Origin: CAVQAH01 sp963784195
Lineage (GTDB): Bacteria > Acidobacteriota > Vicinamibacteria > Vicinamibacterales > 2-12-FULL-66-21
Assembly (NCBI GenBank): GCA_963784195.1
Contig: CAWARA010000005.1
Coordinates: 1-64,000, forward strand
Direction: 5' to 3'
DNA: 64,000 nucleotides
Of this stretch, positions 18,862 through 29,516 are shown one piece after another. Below the pieces are notes generated by a model. That model was not told where the DNA came from and searched no databases. It saw only the letters and a program-made list of their open reading frames with translations. A program made the translations under genes and the position numbers. The stretch's first letter is position 1. The number at the start of each line of letters is the position of its first letter.

Positions 18862-18975
18862 CGGGATTTGCGGGGGCGGCTGACAACCCTGCAACAGCCG
18901 CCGCCGTCCAAGCACGCGGAAGCGCCTGCGGCCGTCGCCGAGCGCGAAGGCGGGAGGCTCAGAGAGGGGTGCGCC

Positions 18976-21397
18976 GTGACCGATGCGATTCTGCGAGATG
19001 CGAGGCTGGCGATTCGGGCGTTGGCCCGAACACCAGGGTTCACGATTGCCGCCGTGCTGACGCTCGGCATCGGCATGGGCGGCACGGTTCTGATGCTGAC
19101 CGCCGCGAATGCCGCATTCCGCGAGCCGCTGGCGTTTGGCAACGCGGACCGGCTTGTGCACATCTGGCAGGTCTCACCGCGGGCGAACACGGTGGCGGTT
19201 CCCCTGATGGTGGCCAGGGACTGGGAGACGGCCAGCAGGTCTTTCGACAGCATCGGCCTGGCGCTCGGTTCGGGCAGCGTGAATATCAGCAATGGCGCCG
19301 ATGCTGACCGCGCGGTCAGGGGCATGGTCAGCCGCAACTTCTTCGCAACGCTTGGCGTTACCCCGGTGGTTGGCCGCTCGTTCTCGGCCGAGGAGGCTTC
19401 GACGAACGGGCCGGTGGCCGCCGTGATTTCCGATGCCCTCTGGGAGCGCCTGTTCGGCCGCACTCCCGATGTCCTGTCTCGCGCGATTCACATCGAGGGC
19501 GTGCCGCATCCAGTGGTGGGTGTGATGCCGTCAGGTTTCTCGTATCCGGTCGGTTCGGATCTGTGGACGACGTTCGAACGGAATGGTCCGGCGGGCTACG
19601 GCGGACGGACGTCACACAACTTCGAGGTGATCGGCCGGCTGGCTCCGAACGTCAGTATCGAGCGGGCGCAGTCCGAGCTCGAGCAGGTGACGCGCGGACT
19701 CCACGAGATCGATCCGGGGATGAAGAAGGAAGGCTACGGCGTCCGTCTTGTCGACTTGCGATCGAGTCTGCTGGACACAGGCGGCACCGCGCTGTTGATC
19801 CTGACCGCCGCCGTTGGCTGCGTGCTCGTGATCGCCTGCGTCAACGTCGCGAACCTGATTCTCGCGCGCGCTGTGACACGTGAAGCCCAATCGACGCTGC
19901 GGGTCGCGCTCGGCGCCACGTCGGCAGACCTGCTCAGGCTCTTCCTGGTCGAGAGTGTGATCCTCGCGGCTGCCGGCACCGTCGTCGGCAGCGTGCTCGT
20001 CACGCTCTCCGCGGGCATCGTGCGAGGGGTGTTGCCGGCTGGGCTGACGAGCGAAGCGATTCAGCTCGATCCCGCGGTGCTGCTGACCTGCGCAGGGCTG
20101 ATGCTCGTGGCTGGAATAGGCTGCGGACTCCCGGCCGCGTTGCATTGCGCACGATTGGACCTGCGCTCGTCGATGTCGGGCGCCTCCCGCTCGCTCGCCC
20201 GAGAGCCGAAGGGAATGAACGTGCTGACCGCCGTCGAAGTGGCGATCGCGTGCGTCCTGCTGGTCGGCGCCGGCGTTCTTCTCCGCAGCCTGTCGAGATT
20301 GCAGGTCGTCGATCCGGGATTCAAGTCCGACAACGTCCTGGTATCGATGTTCTCGCTGGGAGCCGCGCCAGGGTCGCCGTATACCGATGCCGTTCGTCGA
20401 GCCCAATTCCTTGACGCGCTGATCGATCGATCGGACGCGGTACCTGGTGTGGACCGCGTCGGCGTGACGAGCAGCCTGCCGTTTGCGTTCAGTCCCAATG
20501 CCCGCCTCGAAGAGGAAGGCGAGGTGGTGACCGAGCGCACACTAGGGCTCTCCACGCACTATCGCGTGATCGGCGGCGATTATTTCCAGGCGCTGCAGAT
20601 TCCCCTCAAGGCGGGACGGCTGTTCGATGTGCGCGATCGCCAGGGCGCGCCACATGTCGCGATCGTCAATGAAACGGTCGTGCAGCGGTTGTGGGGTGGT
20701 GGCGAGGCTGTTGGCCGCCGCGTACGGATGCGGAACATGGATGGGCTCGAGCAATACGCCACCGTCGTCGGCGTCGTCGCCGACGTGCGCCACCGCGGCC
20801 TCACGCAGCCCCCGATACCCGAGGTGTTCTTCCCATATGCGCAGCGTCCGATGCGGACGTTCAGCATGGCGCTGGTCGCGAGCACCGGCATTGCGCCTGC
20901 GTCAGTGATCTCGGGCCTGCGCGGTGCGGTCCGCGAAGCGGATCCCGGAATATCGTCGGCGTTCGCGCTGCTGTCGGAACGCGTCGATCTGCTCGTGGCG
21001 CCTGCGCGTTTTCGCACGCGGCTACTTGCCGCCTTCGCCGCGGTCGCCCTGCTGCTCGCGGCCGTCGGTCTCTTCGCCGTCGTGCTCGTACGCCGTTGCA
21101 AGACGGACACGCGAAATCGGGATCAGGATGGCATTGGGCGCCGACGCGCGCAGCGTTCAGCGTCTGGTGATTGCGCGGGGCATGACACCGGTGATCATCG
21201 GGACGCTCATCGGAGCCTGGATTGCCCTTTCGCTCGGCCGTTTCGTCTCAGGTCTCGTCTACGAGATCACCCCGCGCGATCCAATCGCGTTCGGCGTCGC
21301 ACTGATCGCGCTGCCGTTGGTCGCCCTGGTCGCCACCTGGCTCCCCGCGCGCCGAGCAACGCGCGTCGATCCGACGACGGCGCTGAGGGCTGAATAG
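18976..21397 (+). CDS. ADOP-family ABC transporter permease (one frameshift)
   Basis: About 806 residues after correction. The GTG start at 18976 has a strong GAGAGGGG site 7 bases upstream. There is no charged prefix; it begins VTDAILRDARLAIRALARTPGF. It has the usual two periplasmic cores and two FtsX blocks. The frame breaks at 21085. Omitting one C restores LFAVVSYAVARRTREIGIRMALG, the expected final FtsX block, which then reads through to the TAG at 21397; the uncorrected frame stops at 21393. The gene is divergent from the DUF2079 protein. The substrate is unknown. Confidence 0.85.
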
Positions 21398-21410
21398 ATC
21401 GAGATCGGTG

Positions 21411-21531
21411 TCGTGGTTCGTAGTTCGTCGGTCAGCCGATCGCTCGAGTCGAACCCTATCGGCCCGAGCTCCGGGCTCTTCGAGCCGACGAGCCACGAAC
21501 CACGAACTACGGACTACGGACTACGGAAGGT
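21411..21531. repeat. Heptamer-repeat hairpin (GTTCGTA/TACGGAC)
   Basis: The left arm starts at about 21411 with GTGGTTCGTAGTTCGTCGG, and the right arm (about 21487-21530) carries CCACGAACTACGGACTACGG. An inner GC-rich palindrome lies around 21460-21487. It separates two convergent genes, and the last five codons of the minus-strand protease are made of repeat sequence. Related TAGTTCG heptamers occur at 30973-31053. Confidence 0.8.
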
Positions 21532-24062
21532 CTCTTCCCAAATCGAGCACAGCGGCTCCACGCGCCGCAGCCAATCCATTCCCGGATCGCCGATGGGTGC
21601 GCCGGGCGGCGCGTCCGGCAGATCCGCTCGTGTGACCGGTGTCAGCGGACGATCGAGGAAACGCCTGATGTCCTCGCCGAGCGCCGCGCGATGTGCCGCG
21701 TCAGCGCCGGTGGCAGTCGGCGCGTTCATCGTCTTCCAGGGCAGCAGCCTCGCCGTGGCGAGCGCCCTGACCTGCGGCATGTCGGCGCTGCCGGCCAGCG
21801 TCATCACATGCTCCATGACGACGCGCTGAACGGCCCGCCCGATCTCCGCTTCGTAGGGCGATGCTGTTTGCGGTTTCGACGTGGCAGTGATCAACTCGTC
21901 GAGCACCCACTCGAGTCCCGGCATCGAGGGATCCAGCGCGTGCTGCTCCACGAGCCGCGCGGCGCGCGCATCATTCAGCAGGAGACCGACCGTCATGTTG
22001 GCCGCCACCACCGCGGGCGTGATCGCGTCGAACATCTGACCCGTATAGCGAGGGAACAGTTCTCGCGTCCGGCCGTATCCTGACGGCCGCGGGGGAATCT
22101 TCTTGAGCAGGTCAGCCGGCAGCGCGAGCTCGGACGGCTTGATCGTCCCGATCAGCGCCTGGACGGCGGCGCGCTGCTCGGCCGCGGGAGCGAACCGGAC
22201 AGGCTCGCGGCCATCGCCGCGCATCGCGTAGATGTAGTAGAGCCCGCCAACGGTCGACGCGGTTGCTTCGACCTGATACCGATGGTGCAGGTAGAGCGGG
22301 ACCAGCACCTCCTCCAGGCTGGCCATCGGTTCGTCGCGCTTGATTGCCTGCTCACCGAAGCGCGACAGAGCGACGCGCCGCATGTCGAGCATTCGCTTGA
22401 GCTCGGGGACCGCGTTGGTGCCGTTGGACCATTGGTCGACACGCGCGTGCGCACCGAGATCCTGATTGGTGAGGTACCACAGATCCTTCTTGTGGCCTTC
22501 ATCGAGGATCGTGGCAAGACCCTTCGCTTCGTCGGTACCAGCGGGGAAGTCCTGATAACCGAAAGTGATCGCCACCTTGTCCCACGTGCCTATCCCGACA
22601 TCGTAGACTTTCGAATAGTCGAACGTGTTGTCCGGCTTCATCGTGACGAGCGGATGCGGGTAATCCATCACCGAGATCCGGCCCGCTTCGCTGTCGTAGT
22701 AGTTGTGTCCGATGCCCAGCGTGTGACCGACCTCGTGTGCCGCCAGCTGACGGATGCGCGCGAGGCCCCAGGCCATCAGTTCCGGCGGCGTCTCGGTTCC
22801 TGTCTTGTAGGGACTCAGAAGCCCTTCCGCGATCATGTAGTCCTGGCGGATCCGAAGCGATCCGAGCGTGACGACGCCCTTGATGATTTCTCCGGTGCGT
22901 GGGATCGGTCACGCTTGCCCCGGTGCTCCACCCGCGTGTCGAACGGTGAACCCAGTTGATGACGTTGTAGCGAATGTCCAGCGGGCTGACGCCGTCGGGC
23001 AGCAGCTCGACCTGAAACGCGTTGCGATAGCCGGCCGCTTCGAACGCCTGGTTCCACCAGCGCGCGCCATCGAGCAGCGCCGAGCGAATCGGTTCGGGTG
23101 CGCCGGGATCGAGGTAGTAGATGATCGGTTTGACCGGATCGCTTACCTTCGTGGACGGATCCTTCTTCTGCAACCGGTGACGCCGGATGAAGCGCTGGGT
23201 CATCGGCTGGCCCGGCAGGGCGGCGTAGTTCTCGTACGACAAGTCTCCAAAACCGCCTCGCGGATCGTACTTACGCGGCTTGTAGTTGGTGTCGGGTAGC
23301 TCGACGATCGAATGATGCACGCGGATGCTTGCGGCTTCCGCGGTGGCCGCAACGCTGCCGACGCCTTCGAGAAACGCACCGCCACCGCCGCCACCACCAC
23401 CTCTCGCCGCCGCCACCGCCTGGTCCGCCCGCACCCGGCTGGCGGACGAATGTCAGTTCGGCTTCCATTTCAGTGTTCTTCGGAAAGCCGAGGGTCATCG
23501 GCATGTAGAGGGAGCTCCTGCCCGCTTCGAATCGGTATGTGCCCGGACGAAGGCGTCCCGCCATGTCGTTGCCGTCCCGGACGAGGTATTCGGTGTAGTC
23601 GACGACCAGGCGGTCTCCGGTCGCGGCGGCAATCTGGAATCCCCAGAGCACGGAACGGGCAAACGCATCGCGCACGGTGCGTGCTTCAGCTTCGCTCGTG
23701 GTCATGGCCCGGAACTGGTAGTTGGGCTGGACCATCAGCACGCGGGGGCCGGCGCGTTCGAACTTGATGATTCGCGAGCCGGTCAGGATGCCGCGGTCGA
23801 GGCCGATGTCGTTCGATCCCAGGCCGGTCGCCAGGCCTGTCGAGTAAAGCACCTCGGTGTTGAGCCGGGGGATCTCGAGAAACAACCGGCCTCCCGCCTC
23901 GTCCCAGTAGAGCGGGAAGAAGCCGTCAATCTTCTTCATCCCGGTCGTTCGTTCTTCGATTGACGGGATCGGCTCGCTGGCGCCGGGGCGTCTCGCACCC
24001 TGTGCGAATGCAGCGCCGGCCGTCACGACAATGAGCCAGCGCGACGAGTCCGCTCTGCACAC
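21514..24062 (-). CDS. Zinc-dependent metalloprotease, DUF5117/DUF4953 type (two frameshifts)
   Basis: Three overlapping reading frames give one exported protein of about 850 residues. The N terminus has a signal peptide ending AGAAFAQG. The DUF5117-like domain follows (GGRLFLEIPRLNTEVLYSTG to MTLGFPKNTEMEAELTFV). A glycine-rich stretch then leads into the catalytic domain. That domain has the metzincin zinc motif HEVGHTLGIGH and Met-turn SVMDYP. Frame changes lie in the Gly-rich run near 23395-23415 and near 22898-22903, where DPRTGEIIKGVVTLGS would be restored. The GTG at 24062 is the best-placed start but is uncertain; an upstream ATG at 24224 would overlap the divergent receiver gene. The last residues (FRSP) come from an intergenic repeat. 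Confidence 0.82.
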
Positions 24063-24170
24063 CCGTCCCACGTGAATTGAACATTCTGCTGCCTCCGTGC
24101 TGTTCGTCTTGCGGACCAAGTCTATCCGTGGCTGTGCAGCTTCGGCAATGCGGATGAGCCGGCGCAAAAC

Positions 24171-24683
24171 GTGAACGAAATGTCGCGCCCCAGTGATGAG
24201 ATTTCCATGCAGTTGAGAGTACATTGGGAGGCGGTGGCGATCGACGGATCGCAGTCCGCGCGGCTCGAAGCTGCGTGTTCACACGCTGTCGGTATGAACG
24301 GTCTGGATTCCAGGCGTCCGCTCGTGCTGATCATCGAGGACGATCAGGCCTCGCGGCGTCTGTACGCGTCTGAGCTCCAACATGCCGGGTTCGATGTTGC
24401 AGAAGCTCACAACGGATTGCAGGCGGTTGAAAAGGCCACCCAGCTCATCCCCGATGCCATCGTGACCGATCTCGGGCTCCCCGGAATCGATGGGTACGAG
24501 CTGTGCCGTCGACTCCATCGCGACGACCGGCTCAATCGCATTCCGATCGTCGCAATCACCGGGCGCTATTTTTCGCCGGCGGATATCGCTCGCGCTCATC
24601 GCGAGGGATGCCACGCCGTGCTGATCAAGCCGTTCGTCGGCGAGGAATTGATTGCGGAAGTTCGGAGAGCGCTCGATCGGTGA
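24171..24683 (+). CDS. Single-domain response regulator receiver protein
   Basis: 170 residues. The CheY-like receiver domain covers about 50-168. The acidic pair sits in VLIIEDDQ, the phospho-acceptor aspartate in AIVTDLGLPGIDGYEL, the conserved threonine in VAITGRY and the lysine in VLIKPF. There is no output domain, so it acts through protein contacts or as a phospho-relay. The first 48 residues are variable, and later starts (24207 or 24294) are possible since no clear ribosome-binding site decides. No sensor kinase is adjacent; a small DUF2934 protein follows 34 bp downstream. Confidence 0.85.
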   Translation: MNEMSRPSDEISMQLRVHWEAVAIDGSQSARLEAACSHAVGMNGLDSRRPLVLIIEDDQASRRLYASELQHAGFDVAEAHNGLQAVEKATQLIPDAIVTDLGLPGIDGYELCRRLHRDDRLNRIPIVAITGRYFSPADIARAHREGCHAVLIKPFVGEELIAEVRRALDR

Positions 24684-24717
24684 GGCCTGGCACCCGAGTT
24701 GCTCCAGGAGTGATCGT

Positions 24718-24930
24718 ATGGCCAAGTCTCGTAGCAAGACTGTTGTGATCGTCGAGGATGCCCCCGTCGCCGAAACGCCGGCGTCGGCCAACATCGAGCC
24801 GAAGCGTATCGCCGAACGCGCTTATGAGTTGTACATGAGTCGTGGATGCGAAGAGGGTCGTGATCTCGAAGACTGGCTCAAGGCCGAGCGCGAGCTGACA
24901 GCATCCGGAACACGTTCAGAGATGAAGTAG
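24718..24930 (+). CDS. DUF2934 family small protein
   Basis: 70 residues. Residues 26-62 carry the DUF2934 signature IAERAYELYMSRGCEEGRD followed by LEDWLKAE. The function of the family is unknown; members are frequent in Acidobacteriota and Proteobacteria. AGGAG lies 8 bases before the ATG. It may be co-transcribed with the receiver protein upstream. Confidence 0.85.
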   Translation: MAKSRSKTVVIVEDAPVAETPASANIEPKRIAERAYELYMSRGCEEGRDLEDWLKAERELTASGTRSEMK

Positions 24931-24946
24931 CCGGCGCCAGATCGGT

Positions 24947-25294
24947 TCAGAACATTCGTCCGCCAAGCGGCACGTCGCGCTCGGGCTCGAGGAGCACGAC
25001 GGCGCCGTCCGCATCCGGGACGCCCAGCGTCAGCACCTGCGACATGAAGGGACCGATCTGCCGCGGCGGAAAATTCACAACCGCCACGACGAGCTTTCCG
25101 ATCAGTTCGTCTGGCCTGTAGTGTCGCGTCAGCTGCGCTGACGACGACTTCGTGCCTATCGCTGAACCGAAGTCGATCGACAGCTTGTACGCGGGTTTGC
25201 GCGCCTGCGGAAACTCATCCGCTTGAACGATCCGCCCCACGCGCACGTCCACTTTCTCGAATTCTTCGAACGTCAGTGTCTTGTCGTTGTTCAC
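24947..25294 (-). CDS. csaA: CsaA-like tRNA-binding domain protein
   Basis: 115 residues forming one OB-fold tRNA-binding domain. Family landmarks are FEKVDVRVGRIVQADEFP at the N terminus, KLSIDFG, and VVNFPPRQIGPFMSQVLTLG with EPERDVPLGGRMF at the end. Length and ends match CsaA, a dimeric export-linked chaperone in Bacillus that also binds tRNA. The GTG at 25294 is chosen because residues further upstream do not match the family. It is a single-gene unit, convergent with DUF2934. Confidence 0.88.
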   Translation of the reverse strand: MNNDKTLTFEEFEKVDVRVGRIVQADEFPQARKPAYKLSIDFGSAIGTKSSSAQLTRHYRPDELIGKLVVAVVNFPPRQIGPFMSQVLTLGVPDADGAVVLLEPERDVPLGGRMF

Positions 25295-25589
25295 GGCAGG
25301 GCATGATCGACCAACTCGTCCCGATCGTGCAACCGGACACACCCGTCGTTCGCAACGCTCCGGATGGTTCGAAACCGCTCAGTCTGACCGGCAAAGGCCG
25401 CCAGGAGTAAGGGGACGGGCGGAGATCGCCCAATTCGCAGTCCGGCTGGAAGCTCGACGTTTCTGGCTGGAGCACTTTCTGCAGGCTCTTCACGGCGAGG
25501 ACCAGCACGTCACGCCTCATGCAACAACGACGTTGGCGGGCACGCTCAGCGAAACGCTGACGCGGCGTCGTCATCTCGAAGGAGACGGT

Positions 25590-26615
25590 ATGAACAGGCA
25601 GCAGCACTTCCTGCTCGGTCTCGGCGCTGGCGCCGCGGCGACGATCGCACTCGGACGTCTGGCGCGAACGCGTCACGCGATCGATTTCACCGGCCGCACA
25701 GTCGTCATCACCGGGGGATCCCGTGGGCTGGGGCTCGTGCTGGCGCGGCAGTTCGCGGCTGAGGGAGCTCGTCTCTGCCTGATGGCTCGCGACGAGGCGG
25801 AGCTGGCGCGGGCCCGTGCGCAGCTCGTCTCGAAAGGCGCCCAGGACGTCATGACGGTCAGATGCGACGTTCGCCGCCGTGCGGATGTGCGCGTCGCGAT
25901 GGACCGCATTCTTGACGCATGGCCGTCGATCGACGTGCTCGTGAACAACGCTGGCGTGATTCAGGTCGGGCCGCTCGAACACATGACGCACGAGGACTTC
26001 GAAAATGCGATGGCCACGCATTTCTGGGGCCCGTTGCATCTGATGCAGGAGATCATCCCGTCGATGCGCCGGCGGGGCTTCGGCCGCATCGTCAACATCG
26101 TCTCGATCGGCGGACGCATAGCCGTGCCACACATGGCGCCGTACTCGGCAAGCAAGTTTGCGTTGGCGGGGCTTTCGGATGGCGTGCGCTCGGAGCTGAA
26201 TCAGTACGGGATTCGTGTGACGACCGTGTCGCCAGGGCTGATGCGAACGGGATCGCCGCCAAACGCACAGGTCAAGGGTCAGCACGAGGCGGAGTATGCC
26301 TGGTTTGCGATCTCGGACTCGACGCCCGGATTGTCGATCTCGGCGGAGCGTGCCGCCCGTCAGATCATCGAGGCTTGCCGCTATGGGGATCCCGAGCTCA
26401 CGATCACGGCGCCGGCACGAGTGGCGATAATGGCCAATGCGGTCGCTCCGGCCGCGCTCGCTCGCGTCATGATGCTCGTGGCGCGGCTGCTTCCCGCGCC
26501 TTCCTCATCTGAAGGCGATCGATCGAAACCTGGACGTCAGAGTCGATCGAGGTGGGCTCCGTCACTCGCGACGGTGCTGACCGATCGCGCAGCCGCTTCG
26601 AACAACCAGCTGTAG
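25590..26615 (+). CDS. SDR-family oxidoreductase
   Basis: 341 residues. After an N-terminal hydrophobic helix (LGLGAGAAATIALG) comes a classical short-chain dehydrogenase domain: cofactor motif TGGSRGLG (about 41-48), NNAG near 118, the catalytic serine in VSIGGR and YSASK with catalytic Tyr and Lys. The C-terminal extension (about 285-341) is basic and not conserved. AAGGAGA sits upstream of the ATG. NAD(P)-dependent alcohol or ketone chemistry is expected; the substrate is unknown. The stop codon directly abuts the stop codon of the convergent SRPBCC gene. Confidence 0.9.
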   Translation: MNRQQHFLLGLGAGAAATIALGRLARTRHAIDFTGRTVVITGGSRGLGLVLARQFAAEGARLCLMARDEAELARARAQLVSKGAQDVMTVRCDVRRRADVRVAMDRILDAWPSIDVLVNNAGVIQVGPLEHMTHEDFENAMATHFWGPLHLMQEIIPSMRRRGFGRIVNIVSIGGRIAVPHMAPYSASKFALAGLSDGVRSELNQYGIRVTTVSPGLMRTGSPPNAQVKGQHEAEYAWFAISDSTPGLSISAERAARQIIEACRYGDPELTITAPARVAIMANAVAPAALARVMMLVARLLPAPSSSEGDRSKPGRQSRSRWAPSLATVLTDRAAASNNQL

Positions 26616-27356
26616 TCAGAGTGTTCCGCTTGCGGTGGCGCTTTCGCCTGTCTCGACGAGTTGCTTGAGCCGGCGGAGATCCTCACGAATTTCCCGGGCC
26701 GGATCCCGGCCCAGCAATTTCGCGATCATGACGCCCGCTTTGCCGCCTGGCGGACTGTATTGCATCCGGACGCGAACATCCGTTCCGCGCCCGCTCCCCG
26801 CGTCGTCAAAATTGACAGAGCCGGCGCTGACCAGATCCGATCCCTCGATCGAGCGCCAGCCGATCACCTGGTTCGGCACCTCGTTGATGATCTCGGCATT
26901 CCATTCAACGACAGTGTTGGCGGGTGACTTCGCGCGCCATCGCGACAGCGTTTCCGTGATGATTTCGACCGATTCGAGGTGACGTATGAATCGCGGAAGG
27001 TTTTCGAGATTGCGCCAGAATCGATAGAGCTCCTCGATCGGCCGATTGATCGTGATCCGTTCGTCGATCATGACGCCGCCAGACCCGCCAAGCACGCGCC
27101 TGGTGTCGTCGCCCGTACCCGCCGTGTTGACGCCGAGGAAGTCGTAGGTGTGGCAGTGGCCGGTGACGCCGCGCCGGACGAGCAGGGCACCGAGGCCCGC
27201 CAGCACCCATCCGCCCGCGCGGCGGCGCGACGCGCCGTAGGCGGTGATCACCGCCCCGGCCGCGACGGAAACCCAGCGCTCAGTTTCGCTGATGTTTCGC
27301 CGGCTGCGCACACGCGTCTCCTGTGCGTCAGCCGGGAATCGAAGGTCCATATCCAT
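26616..27356 (-). CDS. SRPBCC-domain protein with YgaP-like membrane segment
   Basis: About 246 residues. Residues 25-75 form a DUF2892/YgaP-like pair of short membrane helices (ERWVSVAAGAVITAYGASR, GWVLAGLGALLVRRG). Residues 95-245 form a START/SRPBCC lipid- or ligand-binding fold (ITINRPIEELYRFWRNLENLP, VVEWNAEIINEVPNQVIGWRS). This pairing is common in soil bacteria. The physiological role is not known; binding of a hydrophobic ligand at the membrane is an inference. It probably forms an operon with the small protein upstream. Confidence 0.82.
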   Translation of the reverse strand: MDMDLRFPADAQETRVRSRRNISETERWVSVAAGAVITAYGASRRRAGGWVLAGLGALLVRRGVTGHCHTYDFLGVNTAGTGDDTRRVLGGSGGVMIDERITINRPIEELYRFWRNLENLPRFIRHLESVEIITETLSRWRAKSPANTVVEWNAEIINEVPNQVIGWRSIEGSDLVSAGSVNFDDAGSGRGTDVRVRMQYSPPGGKAGVMIAKLLGRDPAREIREDLRRLKQLVETGESATASGTL

Positions 27357-27414
27357 CGCACAACCCACACCCGTCAGTCGACCTTCATTTTCGAGATCGT
27401 CATCCTCGAAACAG

Positions 27415-27813
27415 TTATGTCCGGCCGGCTACCGCTTGCTGTAGATTCGGCTTCACAGCCGCGCTCGTCCACGATGGCGGGTCGCTGGCGGGGAACGAGT
27501 CCTCGGATGCGTGCTCGACGACGTCGTGGAGCCGCCAACCGCGTTCTGTCATCTGACGATCGATCCAGTTGCGCGCGAAGGCCAGATCGCGACGGCCCAT
27601 AGCCGCGCGAATCGCTAACGTGCCGCTGGCGGCGGCGAGCGCATTGCCCTTGAATCCGCCGCGCCGGATGCCCATCATCGCCAGACCGGCAGCCCACGCC
27701 GCCATCATCCAGCGCTCCTGATCGCACTGAGATATTCTCGCCGAGAGTTTCGGCGCGTCCCAGACGCTTTTTTTGCTCCGAGCCATCGTGAGGTTCATCG
27801 TGGCTTCAGCCAT
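27415..27813 (-). CDS. Hypothetical protein with ESFPASDPPSW-like tail motif
   Basis: 132 residues, starting at ATG 27813 with AAAGGTGG upstream. There is a hydrophobic helix around 36-50 and a glycine-rich turn (GIRRGGFKGNALAAASG), then a C-terminal segment EHASEDSFPASDPPSWT. This acidic-to-aromatic motif is often found in small stress-related proteins next to SRPBCC/YgaP-type genes, but its function is unknown. Spacing of 58 bp to the SRPBCC gene supports an operon. Confidence 0.7.
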   Translation of the reverse strand: MAEATMNLTMARSKKSVWDAPKLSARISQCDQERWMMAAWAAGLAMMGIRRGGFKGNALAAASGTLAIRAAMGRRDLAFARNWIDRQMTERGWRLHDVVEHASEDSFPASDPPSWTSAAVKPNLQQAVAGRT

Positions 27814-27931
27814 GGTCCACCTTTCATTGCGCGCCCTCCTGCGAAGGCGCGAACCTTACGCTAGGCCTCACACCTGTGCACAACACGTGCCTGCTGTTCG
27901 GCTTGGAAAGAGGCGCGTAGAATGTTCCACC

Positions 27932-29516
27932 ATGCGTCATGTCGTTGCCGCCGCGATTCTCCTGTCAGCTGCCGTCGGCCTGACCGCCGGAGGGCAAGCT
28001 CAGCCGTCACAGTTCGATGTTGTGATTCGAAACGGTCGTGTAATGGATGGGTCGGGGAACCCCTGGCTCAAGACCGACATCGGAATCACGGGTGGTCGCA
28101 TCGCCGCAATGGGGCGCCTGCCTGATGCAAAGGCGAAGACGGTCATCGACGCGGGAGATCGCCTCGTCACGCCTGGGTTCATCGATGTTCATTCACACGC
28201 CAGCGAGGGTTTGAGCCGGCCCGAGCTCCGTCAAGCGCAGCCGATTCTCGCGCAGGGTGTCACGACCGTCGTCATCAACCCTGACGGCGGCGGTCCCGTC
28301 GATCTCGCCGCACAACGGCTGGAACTGGAGAAGGGAGGCGTCGGACCGAACGTCGCGCTGCTGATCGGTCATGGCAGCGTGCGTTCGAACGTGATCGGCC
28401 GCGGACAACCGCGCGCCAACGCCAGAGGAACTCGAGAAGATGCGCGCGCTCGTGAGGCGTGCGATGGAGCAGGGCGCTTATGGGCTCTCGAGCGGCCTCT
28501 TCTACACCCCGGGCAGCTATTCGAAGACTGAGGAAGTGATCGCACTCGCCACGGTCGCGGGGGAGTTCGGCGGTGTGTATACGAGCCACATCCGCGACGA
28601 AGGTGACTACAACATCGGCGTGGTCGCGGCGGTCCAGGAAGTGATTCGCATCGCCGAAGAGGGCCGGCTGATCGGCATCGTCAGCCACATGAAGGCGCTC
28701 GGCCCCGACAACTGGGGGCTCGCCACCGCATCCACGATGCGAATGGAGGAAGCGCGAAGCCGCGGCGTGCAGGTGTTCGCTGACCAGTATCCGTACGAAG
28801 CCTCGTCGACGAGTCTGCGCGCCGCCTTGTTGCCGGGCGGCATCGAGCTGCCGGACGCGGCTGACGCAGCCGCGACGCTGACGCCCGAGAAGAAAGCGGC
28901 CCGTCAGACGCTCGAAGCGACTGTGCGCGAGAACATGCGCCGCCGCGGCGGCGCGGCCGCGATTCAGATTGCGTTCTTCTCGCCGGATCCCTCGCTCCAG
29001 GGCAAGACGCTGGCGCAGATCGCCGAGGCGCGCAAGGTCGCGCCCGAAATCGCCGCCATCGACATGATGGTGAAGGGGAACGTATCGATCGTGTCGTTCA
29101 ACATGTCGGAAGAGGACATCCGTCACATCATGCGGAAGCCCTACACGATGGTGTCGAGTGACGGCGGCCTGGTGCGGATGGATGCCGGACAGCCTCACCC
29201 CCGCAACTACGGCGCGTTTGCCAGGCGGCTTGCCCTGTACGTTCGTGAGCGCGGCGTGACGACGCTGGAGGAGGCCATCCGTTCGATGACCAGCCTGCCG
29301 GCTTCAGTCTTCGGGCTGAAGGACAGGGGTGTGATTCGCGAAGGCGCCGCGGCGGACATCGCAATCTTCGACCCCGCGAAAATCCGCGATCGCGCGACCT
29401 ACACGCAGCCGCACCAGCTCGCGGAGGGCATGTGGGGGGTGCTCGTCAACGGCGTGCCGGTCGTCTCGGAGGGGAAGTTCACCGCCGCTTTGCCGGGCCG
29501 CGTGCTGCGGAAGTAG
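27932..29516 (+). CDS. D-aminoacylase-type amidohydrolase (one frameshift)
   Basis: About 528 residues after correction. A signal peptide ends near AGGQAQP. The amidohydrolase core begins FDVVIRNGRVMDGSGNPW. The first metal-binding motif is PGFIDVHSHASEG, YTSHIRDEG and GIVSHMKALG follow, and VSSDGGL supplies the late aspartate. These match N-acyl-D-amino-acid deacylases (amidohydrolase superfamily). The break lies at about 28398-28404: beyond it DNRAPTPEELEKMRALVRRAM reads in the next frame without loss. It is predicted to hydrolyse N-acyl-D-amino acids or D-peptides outside the cytoplasm. The 3' end overlaps the convergent photolyase by 38 bp. Confidence 0.85.

Noticed and set aside
23380..23420. 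Programmed frameshift in the Gly-rich run of the metalloprotease
   Set aside because: No slippery heptamer with downstream structure is evident, and similar breaks occur in many unrelated genes here; a repeat-associated base-calling error is simpler.
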